Source of the DNA: Arthrobacter nitrophenolicus
GTDB taxonomy: Bacteria; Actinomycetota; Actinomycetes; Actinomycetales; Micrococcaceae
NCBI RefSeq assembly: GCF_000332815.1
Contig: NZ_AOFD01000014.1
Coordinates: forward strand, 22,404-86,403
Reading direction: 5' to 3'
DNA: 64,000 bases
Every line of letters begins with the position of its first letter. Position 1 is the stretch's first letter. The position numbers and the translations under genes were made by a program. Below are positions 8,764 through 17,721 of this stretch, piece after piece. The notes under the pieces are model-generated. The model searched no databases and was not told where the DNA came from. It worked only from the letters and a program-made list of their open reading frames with translations.

Positions 8764-10248
8764 TTGGAGCAGGTCAACGAGGACACGCTGGCGTCAACGC
8801 GCAAGGTGATCGCGGTGCACATCAACTACCCCAGCCGGGCGGCCCAGCGCGGCCGCACCCCCGCCCAGCCTTCCTACTTCCTCAAGCCCTCCAGCTCCCT
8901 GGCACTGACCGGCGGCACCGTGGAGCGGCCGGCGGGCTGTGAACTGCTTGGCTACGAGGGCGAGATCGCCCTGGTGATCGGCAAGGCGGCCCGCCGCGTC
9001 AGCATCGAGGACGCGTGGAGCCACGTTGCCGGCGTCACCGCCAGCAACGACCTAGGGGTGTACGACCTGCGCTGGGCGGACAAGGGATCCAACCTCCGGT
9101 CCAAGGGCGGGGACGGCTTCACCCCGGTGGGCCCGGCACTGATCCCGGCAGACGCCGTCGACCCCGCGCAGCTGCGGATCCGCACCTGGCACAACGGCCA
9201 CCTGGTCCAGGACGACACCACGGAAGACCTCCTCTTCCCGTTCGCCCGGCTGGTAGCGGACCTGTCCCAGCTGCTCACCCTGGAGGAGGGGGACATCATC
9301 CTGACCGGCACCCCGGCCGGCGCGTCCGTGGCCAAGCCCGGCGATGTGCTTGAGGTGGAGGTCTCCGCCAGCAACCTCACCACCGGCAACCTCACCACGG
9401 GCCGGCTGGCCACCACCGTTGTGGAAGGCACGACGCCGTTCGCGGACTTTGGTGCCGGGCCCAAGGTCGATGAACTGCAGCGGGAGGAAGCGTACGGCTC
9501 GCGCGAAGCGGCCGGACTTCCCGCCGCTGACAGCGTGTTGACGCCGGAGCTGAAGGGCAAGCTGGAATCCGTGGCCACCGCCACTCTCTCCTCGCAGATG
9601 CGCAAGCGCGGCCTGAACAACGTCAGCATCGATGGCCTGCAGGCCACCCGCCCGGACCGCCGCGTGGTGGGACTGGCCAGGACCCTGCGCTACGTGCCCA
9701 ACCGCGAGGACCTCTTCAAGACCCACGGCGGTGGCTTCAATGCGCAGAAGAAGGCCATCGACTCGGTCAACGAGGGCGAAATCCTGGTGATGGAGGCCCG
9801 CGGCGAGAAGGGCACGGGCACTGTTGGTGACATCCTGGCCCTCCGCGCCCAGGTCCGCGGCGCCGCAGCCATCATCACCGACGGCGGCGTCCGCGACTTC
9901 ACCGCCGTGGCGGGCCTGGACATGCCCACGTGGTTCGCCAACCCGCACCCCGCGGTCCTCGGCCGCCGCCACATCCCCTGGGACACGGACATCACCATCG
10001 CCTGCGGCGGTGCCACGGTCCAGCCCGGCGACATCATCGTGGCCGACGCTGACGGCATCCTGGTCATCCCGCCGCCCATCGCCGAAGAACTGGTGGACGA
10101 CTGCATCCAACAGGAGAAGGAAGAAGCCTTCATCTTCGAAATGGTCAAACAGGGCAACAGCGTGGACGGCCTCTACCCGATGAACGCCGAATGGCAGAGC
10201 AAGTACGCGGAGTGGGAACGAATGGAAGCAGGAAAAGCTGATGCCTGA
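8764..10248 (+). CDS. FAH-domain / RraA-like-domain fusion, homoprotocatechuate pathway
   Basis: A 494-aa two-domain protein. Residues about 10-230 form a fumarylacetoacetate-hydrolase domain of the HpaG type (LGYEGEIALVIGK, ASNDLGVYDLRWADKGSN, DIILTGTPAG). Residues about 265-480 form an RraA/HMG-aldolase-like domain with GTVGDILALRAQVRGAAA and the metal/substrate loop DGGVRDF near residue 377. In enterobacteria HpaG is two FAH domains that decarboxylate and isomerise the ring-cleavage product; here the second is replaced by an RraA fold, known elsewhere for aldolase/oxaloacetate-decarboxylase chemistry. No separate hpaF isomerase is present in the cluster, so both steps probably reside here. 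The start is TTG, chosen because GAGGAGA lies just upstream and no ATG fits the frame. The 3-prime end overlaps the next gene by 8 bp. Confidence 0.88.
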   Translation: MEQVNEDTLASTRKVIAVHINYPSRAAQRGRTPAQPSYFLKPSSSLALTGGTVERPAGCELLGYEGEIALVIGKAARRVSIEDAWSHVAGVTASNDLGVYDLRWADKGSNLRSKGGDGFTPVGPALIPADAVDPAQLRIRTWHNGHLVQDDTTEDLLFPFARLVADLSQLLTLEEGDIILTGTPAGASVAKPGDVLEVEVSASNLTTGNLTTGRLATTVVEGTTPFADFGAGPKVDELQREEAYGSREAAGLPAADSVLTPELKGKLESVATATLSSQMRKRGLNNVSIDGLQATRPDRRVVGLARTLRYVPNREDLFKTHGGGFNAQKKAIDSVNEGEILVMEARGEKGTGTVGDILALRAQVRGAAAIITDGGVRDFTAVAGLDMPTWFANPHPAVLGRRHIPWDTDITIACGGATVQPGDIIVADADGILVIPPPIAEELVDDCIQQEKEEAFIFEMVKQGNSVDGLYPMNAEWQSKYAEWERMEAGKADA

Positions 10249-10924
10249 AACGGCCGTCACCGACCTCCCCGCTGCCGCTCCCGGCAGCAAATCCGAACAG
10301 GCGTACCAGGCCATTAAGGCGCGGATCGTCGAGGGCACCTACACCCCCGGGTACCGGCTGGTGCTGGGCACCATCGCCAAGGACCTCGGCTTCAGCGTGG
10401 TCCCGGTCCGCGAAGCCATCCGCCGGCTGGAGGCCGAAGGCCTGGTGAAGTTCGAACGCAATGTGGGCGCCACCGTAGCCGGCATCGACCCCACCGAATA
10501 CCTGTACACCATGCAGACGCTCAGCATCGTGGAAGGTGCGGCCACCGCACTGTCCGCCCCGCTGATCGATGCGGTAGCCATCGCACGCGCCCGCGCCGTG
10601 AACGAGGAAATGCGCGAATGCCTTGAACACTTCAACCCCGTCCGGTTCACCCAGCTGAACCAGGACTTCCACAGCGTCCTTTTCGAGCACTGCCCCAACC
10701 CGCACATCCTGGACCTGGTCCACCGCGGCTGGAACCGGCTGGCCGCACTGCGGTCCTCCACGTTCCGCTTCGTCCCCGGCCGGGCCCGCGAATCGGTGGC
10801 GGAGCACGAAGGGCTGCTGCAGCTCATCGAATCCGGCGCCGACCCGGACACCATCGAAAAAGCCGCCCGCCAGCACCGGGCGGCCACCCTGGACGCATAC
10901 CTCGCCCAAGCAAAGCACCAGTAA
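10241..10924 (+). CDS. GntR-family (FCD subgroup) regulator of the hpa operon
   Basis: A 227-aa regulator. The N-terminal winged helix includes QAYQAIKARIVEGTYTPGYR and VVPVREAIRRLEAEGLV. The C-terminal FCD ligand domain contains QTLSIVEGAATALSA and the histidine-bearing LNQDFHSVLFEHC and ESVAEHEGLLQLIE, which usually bind a metal and a carboxylate effector. Its start overlaps the end of the FAH-RraA gene and it precedes hpaE by 11 nt, so it is inside the operon it most likely controls, allowing autoregulation. The effector may be homoprotocatechuate or a hydroxyphenylacetate (inference). Confidence 0.9.
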   Translation: MPETAVTDLPAAAPGSKSEQAYQAIKARIVEGTYTPGYRLVLGTIAKDLGFSVVPVREAIRRLEAEGLVKFERNVGATVAGIDPTEYLYTMQTLSIVEGAATALSAPLIDAVAIARARAVNEEMRECLEHFNPVRFTQLNQDFHSVLFEHCPNPHILDLVHRGWNRLAALRSSTFRFVPGRARESVAEHEGLLQLIESGADPDTIEKAARQHRAATLDAYLAQAKHQ

Positions 10925-10935
10925 GGACATCAACG

Positions 10936-12447
10936 ATGACGACCTCAGTAGAAACCACCCAGCACTACGTCCCCAAGGACCTGCCCGCCCATATCCAGCA
11001 TTACATCAACGGCGAGTTCGTTGACTCCGTGGGCGGCAAGACCTTCGACGTCCTGGACCCGGTTTCCAACCGCAACTACGCCACCGCCGCGGCCGGCCAG
11101 AAAGAGGACATCGACCTGGCCGTTGCCGCCGCCCGCGAAGCGTTCGTGAACGGCCCGTGGCCGAAGATGAAGCCCCGCGAGCGGGCCCGCGTCCTGAACA
11201 AGATTGCCGACGCCGTCGAAGCCCAGGAAGCACGCCTGGCCGAGCTCGAAACCTTCGATACCGGCCTTCCGATCACCCAGGCCAAGGGCCAGGCGCTCCG
11301 CGCAGCCGAGAACTTCCGCTTCTTCGCGGACCTGATCGTGGCCCAGTTCGACGACGCCATGAAGGTCCCCGGCTCGCAGATCAACTACGTCAACCGCAAG
11401 CCGATCGGCGTCGCAGGCCTGATCACGCCGTGGAACACCCCGTTCATGCTGGAGTCCTGGAAGCTCGCCCCCGCGCTGGCCACCGGCAACACCGTGGTGC
11501 TGAAGCCGGCCGAGTTCACGCCGCTGTCCGCCTCGCTGTGGGCCACCATCTTCAAGGAAGCGGGCCTGCCCGACGGCGTCTTCAACCTGGTCAACGGACT
11601 GGGCGAGGAAGCAGGTGACGCCCTGGTCAAGCACCCGGACGTTCCGCTGATCTCCTTCACCGGCGAGACCACCACCGGCCAGACAATTTTCCGGAACGCG
11701 GCCGCCAACCTCAAGGGCCTGTCCATGGAACTCGGCGGCAAGTCCCCGTGCGTCGTGTTCGCCGACGCCGACCTGGACGCCGCGATCGATTCCGCCCTGT
11801 TCGGGGTCTTTTCCCTGAACGGCGAGCGCTGCACGGCCGGCTCCCGCATCCTGGTGGAGCGCGCGATCTACGACGAGTTCTGCGAGAAGTACGCCGCCCG
11901 GGCCAGGAACATCGTCGTCGGCGATCCCCACGACCCCAAAACCCAGGTGGGCGCCCTGGTCCACCCGGAGCACTACGAGAAAGTCGCATCCTACGTGGAG
12001 ATCGGCAAGTCCGAGGGCCGGCTCCTCGCCGGCGGCGGCCGCCCCGACCACTTGCCCGAAGGCAACTACATCGCACCCACCGTGTTCGCCGACGTCGCCC
12101 CCGACGCCCGGATCTTCCAGGAGGAAATCTTCGGACCGGTGGTGGCCATCACCCCGTTCGAGAACGACGACGAGGCCCTCGCCCTGGCCAACAACACCAA
12201 GTACGGCCTGGCCGCCTACATCTGGACCCAGAACCTCACCCGGGCCCACAACTTCTCGCAGAACGTGGAGGCCGGGATGGTGTGGCTGAACAGCCACAAC
12301 GTCCGCGACCTGCGCACCCCGTTCGGCGGCGTCAAGGCCTCCGGACTGGGCCACGAAGGCGGCTACCGCTCCATCGACTTCTACACCGACCAGCAGGCCG
12401 TGCACATCACCCTCGGCACCGTCCACACCCCCAAATTCGGCGCCTAA
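10936..12447 (+). CDS. hpaE: 5-carboxymethyl-2-hydroxymuconate semialdehyde dehydrogenase
   Basis: An NAD-dependent aldehyde dehydrogenase, 503 aa, oxidising the ring-cleavage semialdehyde from homoprotocatechuate to the dicarboxylate. Motifs visible are GLITPWNTPFMLESWKLAPA, the general-base glutamate in SMELGGKSPCVVFADADLD, and the catalytic cysteine in LNGERCTAGSRILVE, a form of the motif typical of HpaE rather than of generic aldehyde dehydrogenases. It lies in the expected order between the regulator and hpaD, with a 33-nt gap to hpaD. An alternative aldehyde specificity cannot be excluded, but the neighbours make the assignment strong. Confidence 0.93.
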   Translation: MTTSVETTQHYVPKDLPAHIQHYINGEFVDSVGGKTFDVLDPVSNRNYATAAAGQKEDIDLAVAAAREAFVNGPWPKMKPRERARVLNKIADAVEAQEARLAELETFDTGLPITQAKGQALRAAENFRFFADLIVAQFDDAMKVPGSQINYVNRKPIGVAGLITPWNTPFMLESWKLAPALATGNTVVLKPAEFTPLSASLWATIFKEAGLPDGVFNLVNGLGEEAGDALVKHPDVPLISFTGETTTGQTIFRNAAANLKGLSMELGGKSPCVVFADADLDAAIDSALFGVFSLNGERCTAGSRILVERAIYDEFCEKYAARARNIVVGDPHDPKTQVGALVHPEHYEKVASYVEIGKSEGRLLAGGGRPDHLPEGNYIAPTVFADVAPDARIFQEEIFGPVVAITPFENDDEALALANNTKYGLAAYIWTQNLTRAHNFSQNVEAGMVWLNSHNVRDLRTPFGGVKASGLGHEGGYRSIDFYTDQQAVHITLGTVHTPKFGA

Positions 12448-12480
12448 CCAGCAAGCCCCTTTCAAAGAAGAGAGACCATC

Positions 12481-13566
12481 ATGACCAACTTCGTTCCCAC
12501 CCCCACCGTCCCGGCACCGGACATCGTCCGCTGCGCCTACATGGAGATCGTGGTCACCGACCTCGCCAGGTCCCGCGAGTTCTACGTGGACGTCCTGGGC
12601 CTGCACGTCACCGAGGAAGACGGGAACGCGATCTACCTGCGGTCCCTGGAGGAGTTCATCCACCACAACCTGGTCCTCCGCAAGGGGCCGGTGGCCGCCG
12701 TCGCCGCCTTCGCCTACCGGGTGAAGTCCCCCGCCGAGGTGGACGCCGCCGAGGCCTACTACAGGGAACTCGGCTGCCGGGTGGAGCGCCGCAAGGAGGG
12801 CTTCACCAAGGGCGTGGGCGACTCCGTCCGCGTGGAGGACCCGCTGGGCTTCCCCTACGAGTTCTTCTACGACGTGGAGCACGTGGAGCGCCTCACCCAG
12901 CGCTACGACCTGTACTCCGCCGGTGAGCTGGTCCGCCTGGACCACTTCAACCAGGTCACCCCGGACGTCCCCCGCGGCCGCAAGTACCTGGAGGACCTGG
13001 GCTTCCGCGTCTCCGAGGACATCAAGGATTCCGACGGCGTCACGTACGCCGCGTGGATGCACCGCAAGCAGACCGTGCACGATACCGCCCTGACCGGCGG
13101 CAACGGCCCGCGCATGCACCACGTCGCGTTCGCCACGCACGAGAAGCACAACATCATCCAGATCTGCGACAAGATGGGCGCCCTGCGCATCAGCGACCGG
13201 ATCGAACGCGGGCCCGGCCGGCACGGCGTGTCCAACGCGTTCTACCTCTACATCCTGGACCCGGACGGCCACCGCATCGAGATCTACACCCAGGACTACT
13301 ACACCGGCGACCCGGACAACCCCACCATCACCTGGGACGTCCACGACAACCAGCGCCGTGACTGGTGGGGCAACCCCGTGGTCCCGTCCTGGTACACCGA
13401 GGCCTCCCTGGTCCTGGACCTGGACGGCAACCCGCAGCCGGTCATCGAGCGCGAGGAAAAGTCCGAGATGGCAGTGACAGTGGGCGCCGACGGCTTCTCC
13501 TACACCCGCAAGGACGGCTCACCGGAAGGTGACCGGACGGGGTTCAAGCTGGGAGTGCAGGTCTGA
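12481..13566 (+). CDS. hpaD: 3,4-dihydroxyphenylacetate 2,3-dioxygenase (type I extradiol)
   Basis: The ring-cleaving enzyme of the homoprotocatechuate route, 361 aa, in the vicinal-oxygen-chelate superfamily. Counting from the start, the metal ligands fall at H155, H214 and E267, and second-sphere residues at N157, W192, H200, R243 and Y257. These are the numbers described for Brevibacterium fuscum HPCD and the close Arthrobacter MndD, so the family alignment is essentially gapless there. Fe(II) and Mn(II) forms share these ligands, so the metal cannot be told from sequence. AAAGAAGAGAGA precedes the ATG, and the gene is followed after 3 nt by hpaH. This is the most secure functional assignment in the cluster. 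Confidence 0.96.
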   Translation: MTNFVPTPTVPAPDIVRCAYMEIVVTDLARSREFYVDVLGLHVTEEDGNAIYLRSLEEFIHHNLVLRKGPVAAVAAFAYRVKSPAEVDAAEAYYRELGCRVERRKEGFTKGVGDSVRVEDPLGFPYEFFYDVEHVERLTQRYDLYSAGELVRLDHFNQVTPDVPRGRKYLEDLGFRVSEDIKDSDGVTYAAWMHRKQTVHDTALTGGNGPRMHHVAFATHEKHNIIQICDKMGALRISDRIERGPGRHGVSNAFYLYILDPDGHRIEIYTQDYYTGDPDNPTITWDVHDNQRRDWWGNPVVPSWYTEASLVLDLDGNPQPVIEREEKSEMAVTVGADGFSYTRKDGSPEGDRTGFKLGVQV

Positions 13567-13569
13567 CCC

Positions 13570-14354
13570 ATGCTGGAGCCGACGACGATTGAGGCCATCG
13601 CGGACGAGCTGGTGGAAGCCGGCCGGACCCGCACCCCTGTTCCCCTCCTGACGGCCCGGTACCCGGGCATGACCGTGGAGGATTCCTACGCCGTGCAGCA
13701 GTTGTGGCGGCGCCGCAACGAGGAAGCCGGCAGGACCCTGGTGGGGCGCAAGATCGGCCTCACGTCCAAGGCCATGCAGGCCGCCACGGGCATCACCGAA
13801 CCGGACTACGGCGCCATCTTCGATGACATGGTCCTGGACACCGGCTGCTCGGTCCAATGGGACCGCTACACGCACCCGCGGGTGGAGGTGGAGCTGGCGT
13901 TCGTCCTCAAGGACGGGCTCAAGGCCCCGGCGTCACCATCTTCGATGTCCTGAAAGCCACCGACTACGTGGTCCCGGCCCTCGAGATCCTGGACTCCCGG
14001 ATCGAGATGGAGGGCCGGACCATCGTGGACACCATCTCGGACAACGCCGCGATGGGCGCCATGGTCATCGGCGGGAACCCGGTCAAGCCGGACGCGGTGG
14101 ACCTGCGCTGGGTCTCCGCCATCCTCTACAAGAACCAGACCGTGGAGGAAACCGGCGTGGCCGCCGGCGTCCTGGACCACCCGGCCAACGGCGTCCACTG
14201 GCTGGCCAACAAGATCGCAGCGCACGGCGACTCCTTGAAGGCCGGGGACATCATCCTGGCCGGCTCGTTCACCCGCCCCATGTGGGTCTACAAGGGCGAC
14301 ACCGTGCACGCCGACTACGGACCCCTGGGGAGTGTCACATGCCGCTTCGAATAG
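13570..14354 (+). CDS. hpaH: 2-oxo-hept-4-ene-1,7-dioate hydratase, frameshifted near 13923
   Basis: This FAH-family hydratase adds water to 2-oxohept-enedioate before aldol cleavage. The first 115 or so residues ([20 protein letters not shown], then [18 protein letters not shown]) are in one frame. The rest ([20 protein letters not shown], then [19 protein letters not shown], ending SVTCRFE) is in another. At AAGGCCCCGG, about 13921-13926, one G is missing; restoring it gives [14 protein letters not shown] and a normal 261-aa enzyme. All other genes of the operon are intact, so a sequencing error is likelier than a real knockout of the pathway. The 3-prime end overlaps hpaI by 16 bp. Confidence 0.9.
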
Positions 14355-15169
14355 AGGACACGTTCCGGTCCGCTTTAGCCGCACAAAAAGGTAAAGCAGG
14401 CCGGCCGCTGGCCGGGATGTGGGTGTGCTCCGGCAGCCCGCTCATCGCGGAACTCTGCGCCGGGTCGGGCCTGGACTGGCTGCTGGTGGACGCCGAACAC
14501 TCCCCCAACGGGCTGGAGTCCATCCTCGCCCAGCTCCAGGCGATCCACGGCTACCCGGTCCACACCCTGGTCCGGCCGCCGGTGAACGACACCGTGGTGA
14601 TCAAGCAGTACCTGGACCTCGGTGTACAGAACCTGCTCATCCCCATGGTTAACTCCGTGGCTGAAGCCGAGGCCGCCGTGGCCGCCACCCGCTACCCGCC
14701 CCACGGCGTCCGCGGTGTGGGGTCGGCCCTGGCCCGGGCCGCCCGCTGGAACCGGGTGCCGGACTACCTGGCCCGGGCCAGCGAGACCATCAGCGTCACG
14801 GTCCAGATCGAATCCACCGCCGCCGTGGACGCGGTCGAGGACATCCTGAAAGTGGACGGCGTGGACGCCGTCTTCATCGGCCCGTCCGACCTCGCCGCCT
14901 CCATGGGCCTGCTGGGCCAGCAGGAACACCCCGAGGTGCGCGCCGCCGTCGAACACTGCCTCACGGCCGCGAAGACGGCCGGCAAGCCCGCCGGCGCGAA
15001 CGCCTTCAACCCGGACACCGCGCGGCATTACCTGGACCACGGCGCGGATTTCATCCTGGTGGGCGCCGACGTCGCACTCCTCGCGCGCGGCTCCGAGGCC
15101 CTCGCCGCGCAGTACATCCCGCAGCCGGTGGTTGAGCCCGTCGAAACCAAGCCCCGCGCCAGCTACTAG
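14339..15169 (+). CDS. hpaI: 4-hydroxy-2-oxo-heptane-1,7-dioate aldolase
   Basis: A class II aldolase, 276 aa, cleaving the hydrated C7 dioate to pyruvate and succinate semialdehyde. Family motifs are AGMWVCSGSPLIAELCAGSG, DWLLVDAEHSPN (metal-binding Glu region), VQIESTAAVDAVEDI and DAVFIGPSDLAASMG. It begins inside the end of hpaH, giving translational coupling. The last residues, PVVEPVETKPRASY, are encoded by one copy of a genome-repeat palindrome (15125-15148), so the natural C-terminus has been replaced or extended by repeat DNA. The HpcH/HpaI core ends before this, so activity is probably unaffected. Confidence 0.94.
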   Translation: MPLRIEDTFRSALAAQKGKAGRPLAGMWVCSGSPLIAELCAGSGLDWLLVDAEHSPNGLESILAQLQAIHGYPVHTLVRPPVNDTVVIKQYLDLGVQNLLIPMVNSVAEAEAAVAATRYPPHGVRGVGSALARAARWNRVPDYLARASETISVTVQIESTAAVDAVEDILKVDGVDAVFIGPSDLAASMGLLGQQEHPEVRAAVEHCLTAAKTAGKPAGANAFNPDTARHYLDHGADFILVGADVALLARGSEALAAQYIPQPVVEPVETKPRASY

Positions 15170-15245
15170 CCCGGTGGTTGAGCCTGTCTACTCACTCCGG
15201 TGGTTGAGCCTGTCGAAACCAGGTTTCGACAGGCTCAACCACCGG
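15125..15245. repeat. Cluster of GGTTGAGCC(T/C)GTCGAAACC repeat elements
   Basis: Four copies are visible: 15125-15148 (inside the hpaI 3-prime end), a shortened one at 15171-15188, 15197-15220, and an inverted copy at 15222-15245. The last two form a perfect 24-bp-arm palindrome with a single-base centre. A related element lies at 36268-36321. The pattern resembles the dispersed REP-like palindromes of Arthrobacter-group genomes. Placed 30 bp before the next start codon, the hairpin could terminate transcription or protect mRNA ends. Confidence 0.85.
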
Positions 15246-15275
15246 TCCCCCCCACTTTCCTTCAAAGGAGCACCT

Positions 15276-16779
15276 ATGTCGCTTGCCCCTGCCTTGTCCC
15301 CTGCCGTCTCGCCGGAGCGCGAGGCCGCGCTGCTCACTTCCGTCCCGACCGGCCTGCTGATCAGCGGGGAGTGGGTGGACTCGTCCGATGGCGGCACGTT
15401 CGACGTGCACGACCCCGCCACCGGGCAGGTCCTTGCCTCCCTCGCCTCCGCCACCAGCGACGACGCCATCGCCGCGCTTGACGCTGCCGACGCCGTCCAG
15501 GCGTCCTGGGCACGCACCGCACCCCGGGTGCGGGCCGAGATCCTCCGCCGCGCCTTCGACCTGGTCACCGAACGCGCCGAAGACTTTGCCCTGCTGATGA
15601 CCCTGGAAATGGGCAAACCCCTGCCCGAGGCCCGCGGCGAAGTCACCTACGGAGCAGAGTTCCTGCGCTGGTTCTCCGAAGAGACCGTCCGCGACTACGG
15701 CCGCTACCTCACCACCCCCGAAGGCAAAAACAAAATCCTGGTCCACCACAAACCCGTCGGACCCTGCCTGCTCATCACCCCCTGGAACTTCCCCCTCGCG
15801 ATGGCCACCCGCAAAGTCGCCCCCGCCGTCGCCGCGGGGTGCACCATGGTGTTGAAGCCCGCCAAGCTGACTCCTTTGACGGCGCAGTATTTCGCGCAGA
15901 CCATGCTCGACGCCGGCCTGCCCGCCGGTGTGTTGAATGTTGTTTCCTCGTCGTCGGCGTCCGGGATTTCCGGGCCGCTCCTGAAAGACTCCCGGCTGCG
16001 GAAGGTCTCGTTCACCGGCTCCACGCCGGTCGGTAAACGGCTCATGGCCGATGCCGCCCAGAACGTCCTGCGCACCTCCATGGAACTCGGCGGCAACGCC
16101 CCCTTCATCGTCTTCGAGGACGCCGACCTCGACAAAGCCGTCGAAGGGGCCATGGCAGCGAAGATGCGGAACATGGGCGAAGCCTGCACCGCCGCCAACC
16201 GCTTCCTCGTCCACGAAACCGTCGCCCAGGAATTCACCCGCAAGTTCGCCGCGGCGATGGCCACCCTGGCCACCGGCCGCGGCACCGACCCCAACACCCA
16301 GGTCGGCCCGCTCATCGACGCCGGCGCCCGCGACGACGTGCACGCCCTCGTGAGTGCCGCCGTCGACGCCGGTGCCGTCGCCGTCACCGGCGGGGCACCC
16401 GTGGACGGGCCCGGCTACTTCTACCAGCACCGTCCTCGCCAACGTCCCCCACAACGCCGCCATCCTCAGCCAGGAAATCTTCGGCCCCGTCGCCCCCGTC
16501 ACCACCTTCACCACCGAAGCCGAAGCAATCCGCCTGGCCAACGCCAGTGAGTACGGGCTCGCGTCCTACCTCTACAGCCGCGACTTCAACCGCCTGCTGA
16601 GGGTGGCGGAGCAGATCGAATTCGGCATGGTCGGGTTCAACGCCGGCGTCATCTCCAACGCCGCCGCCCCCTTCGGCGGCGTCAAACAATCCGGCCTCGG
16701 CCGCGAAGGCGGCACCGAAGGCATCACCGAATACACCACCACCCAATACATCGGCATCGCCGACCCCTACGCCGGCTGA
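15276..16779 (+). CDS. Succinate-semialdehyde-type dehydrogenase, frameshifted near 16433
   Basis: An NAD(P)-dependent aldehyde dehydrogenase, about 501 aa when repaired. It starts MSLAPALSPAVSPEREAAL after AAAGGAG and shows LLITPWNFPLAMATRKVAPA, SMELGGNAPFIVFEDADLD and the catalytic Cys in NMGEACTAANRFLV. The N-terminal part ends GPGYFYQ and the C-terminal part (VLANVPHNAAILSQEIFGP, ending ADPYAG) is in a different frame. The family expects YxPTVLANV here, so the net change at about 16430-16436 is two missing bases (or one extra). As the terminal gene of the hpa operon it would oxidise the succinate semialdehyde made by HpaI to succinate, completing entry into the TCA cycle. Confidence 0.88.
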
Positions 16780-16841
16780 GTCCCCGTGGCGCGCGCCCCG
16801 GGGCTCTGGCGATCCCCGGGGTGTGCGGGCAGGATGGATGG

Positions 16842-17672
16842 ATGGCGCAGCACCTGGACATTCCGCCGTACTTTTACGGCGAGCTGATCAGGACCACGGC
16901 CCGCGTGGTCACCTGGAACGTGTGGGGGCTGTACGGCCCCTGGCAGGAGCGGGAAGCGGCGATAACTTCCACGCTGCTGGAGGCAAGGCCTGATCTTCTT
17001 GTGCTGGCGGAGTCCTGGTCAAAGGGTGACGACAGCCAGTCCGCGAGGCTGGCCGGCCCCCTGGGGCTGCCGTACCACGCCTTCACCGGGGTTCCGGCGC
17101 AGGAGGACGAGTCAGCACTCTCGGGGGTTGCGGTCCTGTCCAGGTGGCCCGTGGCCGATGCAGCGGGCTTAAGCTTTGGTGCGTTGCGGGTGCAGTACGT
17201 CCGTGTGGACGGCCCGCGTGGACCAATCCAGGTGTACGGAGTGGTGATGGACGCGTGGTGGCTTGACGAAAGCCAGGCACGGCAGGATGCGGTCCGCGGA
17301 CTGATCGCCCACCTGCATGCGGCACAGGATGAGCGGACTCCCCTGGTCGTGTGCGGGGACTTTAACGCCGATCCCGACAGCGATGAAATGCGCCTCATGA
17401 CGGGCCGTGCGGCAGCGCCGGTTCCCGGTTTGTCCTTCTACGATGCCTGGGACGTGGCGGCACCGGGCATGACGGGCAGCACGTGGTCCAATGCCAATCC
17501 AGGGGCAGCCCAGCTCTTGTGGCCGGACCGGCGGATCGACTATATCTTCACCGCCGCACCCCGGCGGGGCGGAGCCGGGCATCCGCGGGCAGCAGCCCTG
17601 CTCGGCACCACCCCGGTGGCCGGCATCTATCCGTCGGACCACTATGGGCTTCAGGCCGACATCCGGTACTAG
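16842..17672 (+). CDS. Endonuclease/exonuclease/phosphatase-family protein
   Basis: A 276-aa metal-dependent phosphoesterase of the DNase I-like fold. Motifs in order are VVTWNVWGLYGPW, the metal-binding Glu in LLVLAESWS, the CGDFNADPDSDEM loop and the closing SDHYGLQADI catalytic histidine. There is no signal peptide or membrane segment. Family members include nucleases and sugar/lipid phosphatases, so the substrate is not assignable. ATG at 16842 was preferred over the GTG at 16821 because the homologous region begins soon after it. It is not obviously linked to either flanking catabolic operon. Confidence 0.85.
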   Translation: MAQHLDIPPYFYGELIRTTARVVTWNVWGLYGPWQEREAAITSTLLEARPDLLVLAESWSKGDDSQSARLAGPLGLPYHAFTGVPAQEDESALSGVAVLSRWPVADAAGLSFGALRVQYVRVDGPRGPIQVYGVVMDAWWLDESQARQDAVRGLIAHLHAAQDERTPLVVCGDFNADPDSDEMRLMTGRAAAPVPGLSFYDAWDVAAPGMTGSTWSNANPGAAQLLWPDRRIDYIFTAAPRRGGAGHPRAAALLGTTPVAGIYPSDHYGLQADIRY

Positions 17673-17721
17673 ACGCTGAAATTTGTTCAGCATATTAGCC
17701 ATCAGCCAGTATAGTGAACGA

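Noticed and set aside
10945..13344. 799-aa minus-strand reading frame over hpaE-hpaD
   Set aside because: Repeated Val/Gly/Asp/His runs typical of antisense reading of high-GC3 genes; both real genes on the plus strand have full motif sets.
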